From: Microstegium vimineum
Lineage: Eukaryota; Streptophyta; Magnoliopsida; Poales; Poaceae
Length of the DNA: 64,000 nt
Assembly (NCBI GenBank): GCA_022036555.1
Contig: CM039126.1
Coordinates: 2,940,676-3,004,675 of the forward strand
Direction: 5' to 3'
The notes beneath the pieces were generated by a model. The model was not told the origin of the DNA and made no database searches. It worked only from the letters and a program-made list of their open reading frames with translations. Shown here in pieces: positions 44,773 to 56,640 of this stretch. The number at the start of each line of letters is the position of its first letter. Position 1 is the stretch's first letter. The translations under genes and the position numbers were made by a program.

Positions 44773-47530
44773 CTAGAAACTAAAATCATCATCAATGTCA
44801 TTGTCGGCCTCTGCACCTTCGTCGTCATAGCCCCCATAGTTGTAACCATCATCGACGGTTTCACCATCAACATTGTCGGGCCCAAACAGTGCGTCAAACT
44901 CCATCTCTTCTTCCTTACTTGCGCTGCCAACTTCATCTTTAGTCTGCTCGCAGAATCAAACATCACCTGGTCACAAAAATGTATAGCATAATAGCCGATT
45001 ACAGAGTCAGTGTTGTTAGTTCATTTAGTTTTTTCAAAATAAAATCAGCTACACAACCAAAAAAAATTAAACAAAATACTGCAGAATATATAGTTTACAA
45101 TATACAATTTAATTCGACTCGTGGCAGGATACAATTTGTGGGTTCTACATTTCAAGCATAAAAAACAAACAGGCATACCTTGTACAATTCGCTCACAGCT
45201 CCCTCGTTGATCTTCGAACCAAGTCCCTCAGTCCCTGTGAGAAGGGATGTTAAATATAGAATTTCAGGCTTTCAATTTGTTTGAACATCAGGTTCAGAAT
45301 GTACATGCAGTGCCCAAAGGACAAGTTTATTTTGGATTGTATGTGACAGCACAGGTGTTGTATGTGGCTTTAGCATGTTGTATGTGGCTTCTACCGGTGT
45401 TTCAGCAGGTGTCGAGCTCTTGGTGTCTTCATTACGTCTTCGTTTCTATGTTTTGAAACTGCCACGGATAATCATACGATTCAACTTAAAATGATAAACA
45501 GGAAGTTTAATTGCCCAAAAATGTTCCTTACTTTCTTTCCCTCTTCCACAACAATCCCTCTAGCTGCCAATTCAGCTGCCAAAGCTTCCTTGGCTGTTTG
45601 TTCCTGTAAAATAAAAAAGCAGGGTAGTAGCATTCTCTGCTCAAGATGAAAACATGCGACCATATATAAGGGTTACTTACCTCAAGGTACCATTTGTTCA
45701 TTTCCTCCCAGATAATCTTTTTATATTGTGTTTCTTCCTCATTGTAAAGGTACCCATCAACCTACAAAATTGATAGATAGCATCACAACAAATTGCAAAG
45801 GCTTGTTTGGTTATCACTACACCTCTAACTACTTGTGCAATGGAATAATCCTGAAAAAAATGATATAAAAGGGCTCTTACATAAGAACAGCCAGTTTTTT
45901 GTCAACTAAATGTATCTTCATATACAAACTTATAATAAGGATAAGTTTCCACACATTCACACACAGGTTATAAGGTACTGTTACTTTGCAGTGGGACTGT
46001 GGGAGTGAACCCCGCCCCAACCCTATCCACCACAACCACCACCACCTGCTCCAAAAGAGAAAAATAAAGAACTTAGGCCATGCCAATCTGTATACTATAC
46101 CTTTCTAGGAGTTACGGTACTCTCAACCTCAGAATTCTGTGTGTTGCAAAGAGATTCTTCCAGGGCTGACTCCTTAACTGCAGCAGCTTCTTCAGCCCTT
46201 TTAGTAGCTTCAAGTCTTTTCTTTTCAGCCCGTTGGAATGCTGGAGGGTCAGCACCACCTTCTAGTCCACCAGACAGTTTAGTGAACTGGACAATCAGAC
46301 AAAGTGTCAAAAAGCAAATGTAGTCTAGTCTGCAAGTGAATGTGTTTGTGCGCATTGTAGATGAGATCTACCTTATTGTAGCATTTTTCACAAAGTCCAT
46401 GGGCAAAATGTTCAGAACCATTATTCTTGTGTTTGCAAAGGATTTCTCCAGATTTGGGTGAATGTTTTGTAACAGGCTCTTCACTGTATTCATCAGCTGT
46501 TGCCAGAAATTCTTCGATCTAACAAAGGGGCATGAAGATATAGGCATGCTCACATCTTAAGAGAGCTGTTTAAAAAATGCACTGATGATAACCTACATTA
46601 AGAATGACAACGAAGCAATATATTCTTCATAGGGGACGCATTATTATTGCCTCCTAACTCCTAAGGTTGGTACTTGTTTATTAGTGTATTACACATGATC
46701 AGAGTTGCAAATCCACAAGTGACCTACGTTCTGTAAAAGGTAGCAGGACAACTAAAGTCCAGAAGCATTACAAATTCAAATTGATGAAACGTGTTTCTGA
46801 AAAAGAACTAGCTACTGGCAATTCTGTGTGGGAACAGGCCTAGAAATGGCCAGCCTAAAATCGTAAATCCTTGGACAAAATACTGGTTCCTTGCAGTTAC
46901 TTGTATGGCCATGGGTCCGGGCTTTTTCCCAAAAATTGGAATTTCAAACCATTATAATGAGATCTAATTCTAGTCATATATAATAAACAATGCAACTCAT
47001 GCTTTGTGGAGCAATTCACTATGCTGCACAATGGCAGCTTACCAACAAATGACTGTTCCAATGAGAACAACACTGCGTGAGTTAACACTCAGCAGTCAGT
47101 GTGCCAACTCCCAAGAACAAATTGCAGAATATCAAAAGGAATTTCAATTGAATACTATACATTGCAGGTTCAAGAAATTTGGAAATTTTGTGGAAGAAAG
47201 AAACATACCGTTAAGCTGTCCGTATTTTTGAACTCTATCAATCACCGCTTCGTTAGAGTGGCCTCACACACATGCACAACAGAGACCTGCAAATGTAAAA
47301 TATAGTAGATGCCATCACTAAAATGTAAAACAAATAGGTTGGCAAAGGAGAATATACATAATATAGATTGTTGAAAAAGTACAAGATATGTCATGAGCAT
47401 CTGAACTTACAATATCTGCCTTGGTGCAAGTATGCCCATGAGAGAGTGCAGTAATGTATAATGCTGCACCACATAATCCACTTGGCTTCCTCCCAGTCAA
47501 CATAGAGCAAGGAAGTAAGCCAATCGCATC
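44773..47530 (-). pseudogene. TFIIIB subunit BRF1-like gene, 5'-truncated and decayed
   Basis: BRF1 recruits RNA polymerase III with TBP. Recognisable exons in order: 47411-47530 (second cyclin fold, TGRKPSGLCGAALYI), 47209-47286 (VHVCEATLTKR), 46372-46518 (CKHK...CEKCYNK), 46101-46286 (SGGLEGGADPPAFQRAEKKR, the conserved BRF1 linker), 45681-45761 (YLYNEEE...WEEMNKWYLE), 45532-45603 (AKEALAAELAARGIVVEEGKK), 45179-45234 (GLGSKIN) and 44773-44966 (acidic C terminus). The N-terminal zinc ribbon and first cyclin fold are absent. A TGA interrupts the second exon (47242-47244), another stop lies early in the last exon, and the reading phase does not join between the last three exons. Splice sites are otherwise well kept, so truncation is likely recent. 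Unrelated repeat DNA starts just upstream. Confidence 0.82.
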
Positions 47531-48215
47531 CTTGTGAAAGAAAAATTATGGAAGAAAAACGAAAGAACAAACACCTGCCTCGTAGTGAGCATAAGGAAAG
47601 TTGAAATTACTAAGGAGATGGCATTCATACTCGAAGATGAGTCCAATGTCCGGGGGTTTCCAACTAATCCAACGTTAGAAAACTACTGCAAAACCTCATT
47701 CGTAGTCTCATAGTAGAGCTGATGTGGTTTGGTCCCTGTCCCTCATTTGCTGTCATCTATCTGTGCTGACGATGTAATTCCATGGTTCATCATTGTTCAG
47801 TAGATCATTCCATGACAATATGGATGTGGAATCACCAGGCATACAATAATCAGTTCTTCTTGTTAACTAAGGAGCAAACAATTAATCTAGATTTGTAGAC
47901 TGGTTGTAGAAAATGTACAAATAACGTGCTGATGCTTACTTGGAAGTTTTTTTTGGCAAATGAACATTGGCAGAGCATCGACTCCAGCACCCAGGGTAGC
48001 ATGTAGCACGCTAATCTTAAGCCATTGACGAAACACTGACTAAATGATTGACAATAAGACCTGAGTTGACTGAGCCACCATACAAACCCAAGTCTCCCTG
48101 AATTCCAATTCAAGTCTCCTTGTTTAGTCGAGACCCAAGCTAGCTCAAAATAAAGTCCAGGCAGGGACCTGGAGGACATATGCTAGCAGATCCAATGCTG
48201 TGTTGACAAAAGTAT
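47531..48215. other. Intergenic between BRF1-like and PPR genes
   Basis: Holds the 47592-47676 repeat and, next to 48215, the presumed PPR 3' UTR. No gene seen. Confidence 0.55.
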
Positions 48216-50630
48216 TCACCAATAGTTACCACATGAACATTCTCCATCCTTGAAATGGTGAAACCGCCTAACGTCCCTAACAACAATCTCCCTTCCGACT
48301 GCCTTTGACATGAACGTTATTGCAGCATGACAATCATCACATATTCTCAAGTTCTTAAGAACTGTAACCGTGGCTCCAGGAGGCAACTTTAGGAGTCCAA
48401 AACCAACAGCCAGTCTCTCACTATGCACAAATAATATATGTTCCTTCTGATGAGGCTCCATGTCATGCAACACAACCTTTGTATCAGGAACATATCCAAG
48501 CTTTCTCATCTTGGCACCAACCATTTCAAGGAATTTGTAAACTTCATGTGCTTCTGGATGTTTTGTATCACCAACGAGAAACACGTGAACTTTGTTTTCA
48601 GCTTCTATCCAGCTGCACCCAGGTTCCTTCTTAACCCCTCGATCACGCATTAGCTTCCTTACTCTGGCAGCATCTACCCAACGTCCTGCAGCCGAGTAAG
48701 TGTTAGACAAAAGGATATATGTACCATCATGCTGCGGTGTCATCTTAAAGAGCTGGTCTGCAGCATGAGCACCAAGTTCCATATCTCCACTAGTCCGGCA
48801 ACCGGAAAGAATTGCCTCCCAAATGGACGGGGTAGGCTCAAATGGCATCGTCTTGATCAGGTCTCTAACTTCTCCAATCCGTCCAGCCCGACCGAGCAAA
48901 TCAATCAGCCGCGTATAGTGATCTTCTCCAGGTATAATGCCGAAATCCCTCTTCATGGACTTGAAATATCGAAAGCCTTCATCCACTAGACCAGAATGAT
49001 TGCAAGCTGTCAGTACTGTGAGGAAAGAGATCCTGTCAGGATATATGCCTTCAGCAACCATGCGATCAAAGAGTTCTAGTGCCTCTCCTCCATGTCCATG
49101 CTGCCCAAGGGCTGAAATCATAGCATTCCACGAAACAGAGTCAATATTGGGCATCACAAGGAACATAAGATGAGCTTCTTTCACAGCACCACATCTAGCG
49201 TACATGGTAATGAGTGCATTTCCTGCAGAATTGCTCCCCTCAAAACCAAGCTGCACAAGATGTCCATGGAGCTGCTTTCCATGCTTCAGTGCCCCAAGCT
49301 CACCACATGCAGAAATAGCGCCAGCATAGGTGTAGTCACATGGCTTGGCATCCTCAGCCCTCATCCTATTAAACAGTTTAAGTGCATCTTCAGCAAATCC
49401 TCCATGCACATATCCTGATACCATCACCATCCATGACAACTCACTTTTATATGGCATCTCCTCGAATACCTCGACCGCCTTGTCCAAACAGCTGCTCTCA
49501 ACATACCCCGACAAAATGGTGTTCCAAGAAACGACATCCTTCGATTTCATATCGTCAAATATCCTTCTCGCAACAGAAATATTCCCACACTTTGAGTAGA
49601 AGGTCACCAAGGCATTGTTAACAGGCAGAGCTGCCTCAGGTACAAAATCTGGCTGCAGCCGAATGATCTGACCATGGACGGACTTCCCATGTGCAAAGAA
49701 ACCAGCATTTGCACAGGCACTCAGAACACTAGTAAATGTGAACTCATCAAGGGGCACCCTTTCCAATACCATCCTTCTAAACAGCTCAAACGCCTCCACA
49801 GACATTCCTGAATGAACATACCCTGAGATCATGGCATTCCACACAACATCAAACTTCCCATCAACCTCCTCGAAAACTGATCTAGCAGCACCAACGTCGC
49901 CTGCCCTAACATACCCAACGACCATAGTAGTCCACGTAAGCTCGTCCTTATCCGGCATTTCGTCGAGCACCTTCCGTGCGTCTCGTTTCGCCACGGGCGA
50001 TTCGCATTTCATGTACAGCGCAATGAGCGCGTTGGACACCGACAAGGCACCCCCGGCGCCGGACTTGAGCACGGAGCAATGCAGCTGCTCGCAGTGCCGG
50101 GCAGAGATGTTGGGCAGGTGGCCCGCGGCGCTCAGCAGCGCGGTGAACGAGTAGTCGTCGGGCCGAAGGGAGTCGCCGGAGGCGAGCAGGGAGCGGAACA
50201 CGGCGACGGCGGGCGCGGCGTGGGACGCGCGGGCGTACGCGGAGATCACGGCGTTGTGGAGAACGGTGTCGCGGCGCGGCGGTGGGACGGCGTCGAAGAA
50301 GGAAACGGCGGCGGGGAGACGGCCCGCGGCGGCGTACGCGGCGACGAGGGAAGTGGCAGCGACGGGGCAGCACGGGTCGGCGCGGAAGAGGGTCGCGGCG
50401 GCCGGGAGGTCGCGGGAGAGCGTGTAGAGGTGGATGAGGCGGAGGGTGAGGTGCGGGTGCGGCGGCGCGTGGAGGAGCGATGAGGTGAGGAGGCGCGCGT
50501 GGAGGCAGCGGAGCGCGAGGAGGAAGGAGGAGGTGGAGGCCAGGGAGCGGCTCGCGGCGAGACGCCGCAGGAGGACGGAGCATTGGTGGGGCAGGGAGGT
50601 AACCCCGTGCGGCGGCGGTGGCGGCGGCAT
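48216..50630 (-). CDS. PLS-class pentatricopeptide repeat protein with DYW domain (At1g25360-like)
   Basis: Single exon of 804 codons from the ATG at 50630. An organelle-targeting-like Ser/Ala/Arg-rich N terminus (1-60) is followed by about 16 PPR units of P, L and S type (for example VVWNAMISGYVHSGMSVEAF, VSWNTILSGYVESSCLDKAV), then E/E+ motifs (about 640-705) and a DYW deaminase domain (about 706-804). The DYW zinc/catalytic residues are present: HSE (H..E) and CDDCH, with terminal CSCGNYW in place of DYW. Proteins of this class bind organelle RNA and carry out C-to-U editing. The order and wording resemble Arabidopsis At1g25360 closely, from memory. Divergent from the WD40 gene at 50847, sharing its promoter region. 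No frameshift or stop. Confidence 0.95.
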   Translation of the reverse strand: MPPPPPPHGVTSLPHQCSVLLRRLAASRSLASTSSFLLALRCLHARLLTSSLLHAPPHPHLTLRLIHLYTLSRDLPAAATLFRADPCCPVAATSLVAAYAAAGRLPAAVSFFDAVPPPRRDTVLHNAVISAYARASHAAPAVAVFRSLLASGDSLRPDDYSFTALLSAAGHLPNISARHCEQLHCSVLKSGAGGALSVSNALIALYMKCESPVAKRDARKVLDEMPDKDELTWTTMVVGYVRAGDVGAARSVFEEVDGKFDVVWNAMISGYVHSGMSVEAFELFRRMVLERVPLDEFTFTSVLSACANAGFFAHGKSVHGQIIRLQPDFVPEAALPVNNALVTFYSKCGNISVARRIFDDMKSKDVVSWNTILSGYVESSCLDKAVEVFEEMPYKSELSWMVMVSGYVHGGFAEDALKLFNRMRAEDAKPCDYTYAGAISACGELGALKHGKQLHGHLVQLGFEGSNSAGNALITMYARCGAVKEAHLMFLVMPNIDSVSWNAMISALGQHGHGGEALELFDRMVAEGIYPDRISFLTVLTACNHSGLVDEGFRYFKSMKRDFGIIPGEDHYTRLIDLLGRAGRIGEVRDLIKTMPFEPTPSIWEAILSGCRTSGDMELGAHAADQLFKMTPQHDGTYILLSNTYSAAGRWVDAARVRKLMRDRGVKKEPGCSWIEAENKVHVFLVGDTKHPEAHEVYKFLEMVGAKMRKLGYVPDTKVVLHDMEPHQKEHILFVHSERLAVGFGLLKLPPGATVTVLKNLRICDDCHAAITFMSKAVGREIVVRDVRRFHHFKDGECSCGNYW

Positions 50631-50846
50631 CTCGTCGTCCCGGACTGACGGGGGCAGGCACGGAACGCGGGGCTCGCGATTTCGTATCCCGTTTCGTATC
50701 GCCGTTTTTTTGCTAGGGACTGACTAGTGGACCCGTGGCCTAAACACCCTTGGTTCATTGGTCAGCGGGAGCGAGTACACGTTCTCGTTCTGAACAGACT
50801 CGCGAAAGCACGGGTCACTTTGCACAGCGCGACGGCGCGAGACGAG
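50631..50846. promoter_or_regulatory. Shared promoter region of PPR and WD40 genes
   Basis: Only 216 bp separate the two divergent start codons. It contains a CCAAT-type box (ATTGGTCAGCGGG near 50757-50769) and no clear TATA box on either strand, which fits a bidirectional housekeeping promoter. Confidence 0.6.
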
Positions 50847-53800
50847 ATGGCAGGCCTCGAAGTCGAACGGCCCCGCCGCCGCCCTTCACCGGACCCTGTC
50901 GCGGTGCTCCGCGGACACCGGGCCGCCGTCAACGACGCCTGCTTCCACCCCTCCCTCCCGCTCATCTTCTCCGGGTACTCCCTCCCTCCCCGACCCTCTG
51001 CAGCAGCGAGTACGCACAACGACCTGTTTTCTGTGCCACCTGTGTGACCTATGCTCTTTGGTGCTCCTCGTGCAGCGCGGCCGATGGAGAGCTCAGGGCC
51101 TGGGACACCGCGAGCCACCGCACCGCTTCCTCTGTGTGGTTCGTCACTTCTGCTCTTATTATGCTCTCTGCAACCATGGCGATTCAGTTTTGGGCGACTT
51201 GATGTGAGGGCAGTACTGGCGTGCGATTTTTGTAGGGCTCATGCTGGGTCGGCGGGAGTGTATTCTGTTGCTGCTGGTGCTGGACTTGGGAATAAGATCA
51301 TCAGGTGAGTGGACAGGAGCCAGGTAGATCCTTTTTGGGGGGGTTTGCACAGAAGTTACTAGATCATTCTATGGTGCTCTTGTACCAGGTTACTTGACAT
51401 GTTCTGTAGTATTGGTACTACAATCTCGTAATATATTAGGCTGCCAACTAAGAAGGGCCATTTCAGTGTATAATAATTCAAGTCTGAACTTCAATTGCAT
51501 AACATTGACATATAGAATTGGAAATGTACTTCAAGGAGGATTCTTCAACTTCTCAGTGAATTTAGGATTATATCCTGAGGAGAAAATCGACTACGACTGG
51601 ACCATGTATCATACTATGTGTTCCAGACAAGTAGACAGTGTCAGAACATTGTTGAGTGTAGATGGATGAGCTGTTAGGTGCAGCATATTTCGACCAGATT
51701 ATTTTCTCGTTCTGATGATTTTGATCAGTGTGTTTGCTTCTCATGTTGATGCAGCCAGGGCAGGGATGGGACTTGTAAATGTTGGGCGATTGAAGAAGCT
51801 GGGCTTTCACGGTATGACTCCTTTTTTGCTCACCCCATTAGAGTTTAAAACATGTTATTTTCTTCAGGAGATGCAAGTGTACGCGTCTCCTTTTTTTTCA
51901 AATGAAACATGGAACCTTAAATTTGAAGGATAATCTGGGATGTGATTGGTGGAAAATAAACTCTCATGAATGTAAATGCAAAGGGAAAACCTCACATTTA
52001 TCATATACACATATATAGGCAGAAAATAATGCTAAAATTAGAGGCCATATAGCTGATCAAATTCAGTACTTTTACAAGACAACTTCCAATCCTAACCCTG
52101 AATGCAGAACAACTATCAAGCCCTCTGGTGTCAGTTATGTATGCAAATCATTTTCTGCAACTACCCTTTGATCATCAATTACTGCATGAACATATCCATC
52201 TTATTGATCTGTTTGGTTCTTAAGTTGACTTTATGGTTCATGTGAGATGTGTGTTGTATGGATCCATGTGGAATTATATCCATCTTATCGACTTCTTGTA
52301 GGAAGCCCCTATTTACAGTCAAAACAAGTACATACCATTTCTGCAAGATGTCACTGGTGAAGTCTTCTTTTACACATGCCACGAAATCCGGCTCAAGCTG
52401 CTTAGCTAGTGACCTAGAGCCACAAAGAGTGTCAACTGAAAATACAGAATGCCATGGTGTGAACCCTACAGTAGGCCCTCAAGAACATGATCAATGTATT
52501 GAGCCAACGCTTAATCCCTCCTGTAAAGTCAGATAACTTTTTTGGTATAATTGACCTTGATAACGTTTTGGTTCGCTTAGGCACATCTAATGGACATAAT
52601 ATGTTGGCAATTGCTGGCCAAGAATCTTCCCAGGTTAGTCCTTAATTAAGCAGCCTTTTGATCGAAATTGACCTACTGTATCAAATGAATGATATTACAA
52701 CTATTACTAGGTATAGTAGAGAATGCTTGGATGAGCTGGTGAAATTCCGCAATCTCTATGATTTTTTTTCTATTTATTTAATGCCTTAGTTTCGTTTTCA
52801 TGCTGTAACTCAAAGGAGAAAGAATCTGCAGGTTGAGCTTTGGGACATTACAAGTGCTAGAAAGATCGTAACCTTTCCCCAAACATGTAGCGCTAATATG
52901 ACAGATCATCCCACTAAGAAAAAAGGTTCGTTTTCACTTTTCCAGCTGTAGCTATTTTGTCTCATGAGAAAGCATGAAGTGCAGGTTAAGTCTAGTATGT
53001 TGATCAAGTACTATTTTGTACTCTTTTATTTGTAGGTCCTTCAGTTATTGTACTTCTATTTCCTAGGGCTGGCCCCTTCATGATAGTACTAGGACCTGCA
53101 CTATGTAAAATCACTGTATGCTGGTTGCTGGTATATATAATTGATTTGGAAGATAAGACTTTTTTTGGATTTATGGATATAGTTTAGGATGGATCCCTTT
53201 TCTATAATGACACTACAGTGTTGTCCATGATATGAGACTAGAATGTGGTATAGTCCATAATATGACACTCCAGTGCAGTCATAAAATTCCCTTCAAACTG
53301 TGGCGTCATTATTTGTGTTTTAAGTAACACACAAAATTATCCTGTTTATTGTAGGACTATGCATGGCTGTGCAAGCTTTCATCCCCATGAATCTGCAGGC
53401 TACATAAATATTTTGTCAAGGTTAATGTCAATATCAAGCTTTCTCTAGCCAATTTGTCTACTGTACCTTCAAAAGTTGAGGACTAAATATGGTACCTTGA
53501 TCTCTAATCTAAGCACATCTTTTGTTCATTCTTAGCCTGCCAGCTAATTACTTGAACTAAGAGAGAATCATATCATATATGACTCACTAGAAATCTTGTC
53601 CAGTCATTTCTTATTGTATATCTTTGCGGAACGTCAGTTTGACTGTCCCCCTAAATATGGTACCTTATCACTAATGTAACCACATTTTTTATTCATGCTT
53701 GTATGCCAGCTAAGTACTTGATCTAAGAAAGAATCACATCACATATGATTCACTAGAAATTTCCTTCTCCAGTTGTATGTGTTGCTGAACGTCAGTTTAA

Positions 53801-55413
53801 TTGTTCTGACTGAAGTATGCTAGCATTTACAGTTTACATAATGGATTAATAGCAAAGCTCTGGATTTTTTGAAACTAGTTACGAAGATGGAAGCACTCTT
53901 TGGTGGGATGTACGAAAGCCTGGGTTACCTTTATGTTCAGTGAAATATCATTCAGAATCAGGTCTCATGCAGCCCCCTCTCAGTTTTTACATCTATCTTC
54001 CTTTGATGGAATTGAACAAGGCATGATCTAATAATTTGCAGGTGTGCAGCTTTATCCATTGCTATTGATGGGTTTTGCAATGGTGGAATCTCAGGAGGTG
54101 CTGATGATAAAGTAGTCATGTTCACGCTTGATCATCCAAAGGTTTGCCCATCTCTGTCCTTGTTGTGAAAAGTTTATGATGTGAATAATGACATTTGTCT
54201 GTCCCATGTTGACTGTGCCTTGTATTTCTTGCAGGTTTCAAGTTATATATCTTTGTTAATTAGTGCATTATTAGTAATTTTTCCTAGGTGCATGCAGATG
54301 CCATAATACATACAAGAAGTGGTTATAAGAACTCATCATTACACTCAGATTGGAGCTAGCTAATCTGCATTGATTATTTTTTTTCTGTATCGAATGAATG
54401 TGCCATACTTGTGAGTTCTAGACTTTATACAAGGTTTGTGAGTGGCATATAGATCATGTGGTGGCGTTGCTATTCTGGTGTTAATAATTTAAATATTTTG
54501 CAGATCATCACAAGCATCTTCTTGATTTGAAGATGTCGTGTTTTCATTCCATATAAGAGTGCTTAGAATTGTGCCGTGAACTATGAATTTTGAGTTTGTT
54601 TGTAGGTCCTGTTGCCTCATTGTGTTGATATGATATTTCCTTCTGATTCTAGGGTGCATTTATTCTTAGGAAAGAAATAGAACTTGAGCGACCGGGTATA
54701 GCTGGCACAGCGATTCGGCCAGACAACAAGATCGCTGCAACCGCTGGCTGGGATCACAGGTTTTTCTCCATTTTCATGTTTTTACTGTTTATTACTGGTT
54801 ATAACAATTTAACCCATGTTTAATGACTTCTAAACTTATCTGTTAGTGTCAGTAATTAAAGTCAATGTTAATGTTGTTCTGGTGATCCCGGATGCCCTGG
54901 AAGAATTTGGAGGACTTCCTAATGTCGTCTCTTCTAGTTGTTGCATCTGTGACCTTTTTGGTGGTTTTACCCTTACAGGATTCGAGTGTATAACTACAAC
55001 AAAGGAAATGCTCTAGCCGTGTTAAAGTATCACAGCGCTTCGGTATGCAACTTGTTCATCTGATTACGTTCTTTATTTTCTTCTCATATAATCCGGTGTG
55101 TATGTGTAACTAAGCCAATTGATATAGACCTCACCTCCCTCAGCGCAATGCATCTAATAGTAATACTTTCTTCCTCTTGCAGTGCAATGCAGTGACTTTC
55201 TCATCTGACTGCAAGCTCATGGCTTCCTGCTCGGCGGATACGACAGTGGCGTTGTGGGACCTCTATCCCCAAAACCCCAAAGCAAAGTGGACATCACAAA
55301 AACAGACGAGGCGTCCTGCTAGCTCAGTTGGGCCTTCAGTACTGAATGTGGTTTTTGCTTGTGTATATTATACTCCGGACTCCGGAGTATGGTATCCCCA
55401 GTGTTTCATGTAG
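50847..55413 (+). CDS. WD40 protein of the DSE1/TAN (GNB1L-like) family, with two apparent frameshifts
   Basis: Twelve exons: 50847-50974, 51076-51138, 51236-51304, 51755-51811, 52302-52633, 52832-52925, 53355-53420, 53879-53961, 54050-54141, 54653-54759, 54979-55042, 55183-55413. All introns are GT-AG and phases join, except for two one-base problems: an extra base in TGTAAAG (about 52520) and a missing base near CAAGCTTTC (about 53375). The product has WD units at LRGHRAAVNDACFHP...GELRAWD, GRDGTCKCW, VELWDI, YEDGSTLWWDVR, GGADDKVVMF, AATAGWDHRIRVYN and ADTTVALWDLYP, in the order of Arabidopsis DSE1/TAN, an embryo-essential WD40 protein linked to plasmodesmata. About 461 residues if the shifts are errors. 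The last 45 residues look unlike the family. A splice choice 9 bases inside an earlier AG is needed for exon 9. Confidence 0.8.
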
Positions 55414-55908
55414 TGTTTAGGCCTCCTGTTAAAGGGCCCATTGTTCTCCAGCCAATCGAGCAAGCGATTTATTCTTTTTCGCAGAAGAAAAGAGCAAGTT
55501 ATGATGTGGCAGAAGGCGCGGAGAGAGAAATATATGCGTGTAACTGTGGTTCAGAACGGTTCTCTTAGTAGGTGTCCAATGTTCATGTAGTTTGGGCCTC
55601 CTTTTAGGCCTGCTGTTTGCATGTGTAGGATTTTTTTTTTAACTCGAGATATGCAGGTAAACCGCTGTTGGGAACGATTCAAATCTGATATATCGGTTTC
55701 GTGCCACAATTCTCAAGAATCACGAGCATGAATTGTTGAATTTGACATAATGACAATGCAGTTGAACAATTATTAACTCTTTGATGAATACTGGGATTAT
55801 TTGAACAAAATTATCATATAGCAAAAAGTCTAGTAACTCTGCTTTTATAAGCAGCTCCAACATGCTATGCTACGAGTAATAATCGCTAAACGGAGACGCC
55901 TACGTTTT
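55414..55908. other. Intergenic, WD40 3' region
   Basis: Probably 3' UTR at first, then AT-rich. No gene seen. Confidence 0.55.
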
Positions 55909-56529
55909 CTACTGTCCGCGCGCGGCGGATGAATTGCTCGTGAAGATCACTCCAAGGCGACGGTCTCGAAGATCGCCAGCCCATCGACGACGCTCCCACC
56001 AGCCTTCTCGCGCAGCAGCCGGCGCGACCCCAACGGGCACTCCTTCTCGATACCGGCCAGCCACGCCCGCGTCAACGCCGCCGCCGGCGGCCTCGTGGAC
56101 GTTGATTGCGGAGGAGGCGCTGCTGCCGCGGCCCCCGGCTGCACCCGACGAGGTGGTGCCGTCGAAGGTGCCGTCAAACGGCGCCTCGCAGAAGGCCATG
56201 CTGGCCGCGAGCCTCTCCACCGGCCAGTTCTTCGCGGCTGCGTCCAGCAACGCCAACACGTTGTTGCCGCCGCCGCCGGTTGCGCAGGTGCCGTGCCCGG
56301 CGGCGATCCCCGGCGGAACCAAGGTGCCGTCGAGTGGCGCCTCGCAGAAGGCCATGCTGGCCACGAGCTTCTCCACCGGCCACTTCTTCGCGGCTTCGTC
56401 CAGCAACGCCAACACGTTGCCGCCGCTGGTTGTTGCGGAGGTGCCGTGCCCGGCGGCCCCCGCCGGCGGAGCCAAGGTGCCGTCGAGTGGCGCCTCGCAG
56501 AAGGCCATCATCGCCACCAGACTCTCCAT
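55909..56529 (-). CDS. Small protein of unknown function with three tandem repeats
   Basis: 206 codons from the ATG at 56529 to the stop at 55909; TATA-like ATAAATATAA lies about 105 bp upstream. The N-terminal 140 residues are three units of about 50 residues: (V)E.LVASMAFCEAPLDGTL, a Gly/Ala/Thr-rich loop, then NVLALLDAAAKNWP. Unit 3 is degraded at its end. The rest is Gly/Ala-rich and then basic (WERRRWAGDLRDRR). Each unit has one conserved Cys. DNA units are about 150-156 bp and very similar, so duplication is recent. No signal peptide or membrane segment. I do not recognise the family. The antisense frame is also open because of the GC-rich repeat, so strand choice rests on the TATA box and the ordered motif. 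Confidence 0.55.
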   Translation of the reverse strand: MESLVAMMAFCEAPLDGTLAPPAGAAGHGTSATTSGGNVLALLDEAAKKWPVEKLVASMAFCEAPLDGTLVPPGIAAGHGTCATGGGGNNVLALLDAAAKNWPVERLAASMAFCEAPFDGTFDGTTSSGAAGGRGSSASSAINVHEAAGGGVDAGVAGRYREGVPVGVAPAAAREGWWERRRWAGDLRDRRLGVIFTSNSSAARGQ

Positions 56530-56630
56530 CGCTGATCGCTGCTATGCGCGCTACTACGGTGAGCTGGTTTTCGAGTTCGTCGATCGATTGATTGGTTTCG
56601 TTCGGTAGGGAAATCAAACGCAGGCGGCGT

Positions 56631-56640
56631 TTATATTTAT
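56631..56640 (-). promoter_or_regulatory. Candidate TATA box of the three-repeat gene
   Basis: ATAAATATAA on the minus strand, suitably placed for a start codon at 56529. Confidence 0.5.

Noticed and set aside
48438..50154. Several plus-strand frames in the PPR gene region
   Set aside because: All are antisense shadows of the intact 804-codon PPR frame.
55934..56608. 224-codon plus-strand frame over the three-repeat gene
   Set aside because: Open because of GC-rich repeats; its product is low-complexity. The minus strand has an ATG-led ordered motif and a TATA box. Some doubt remains.
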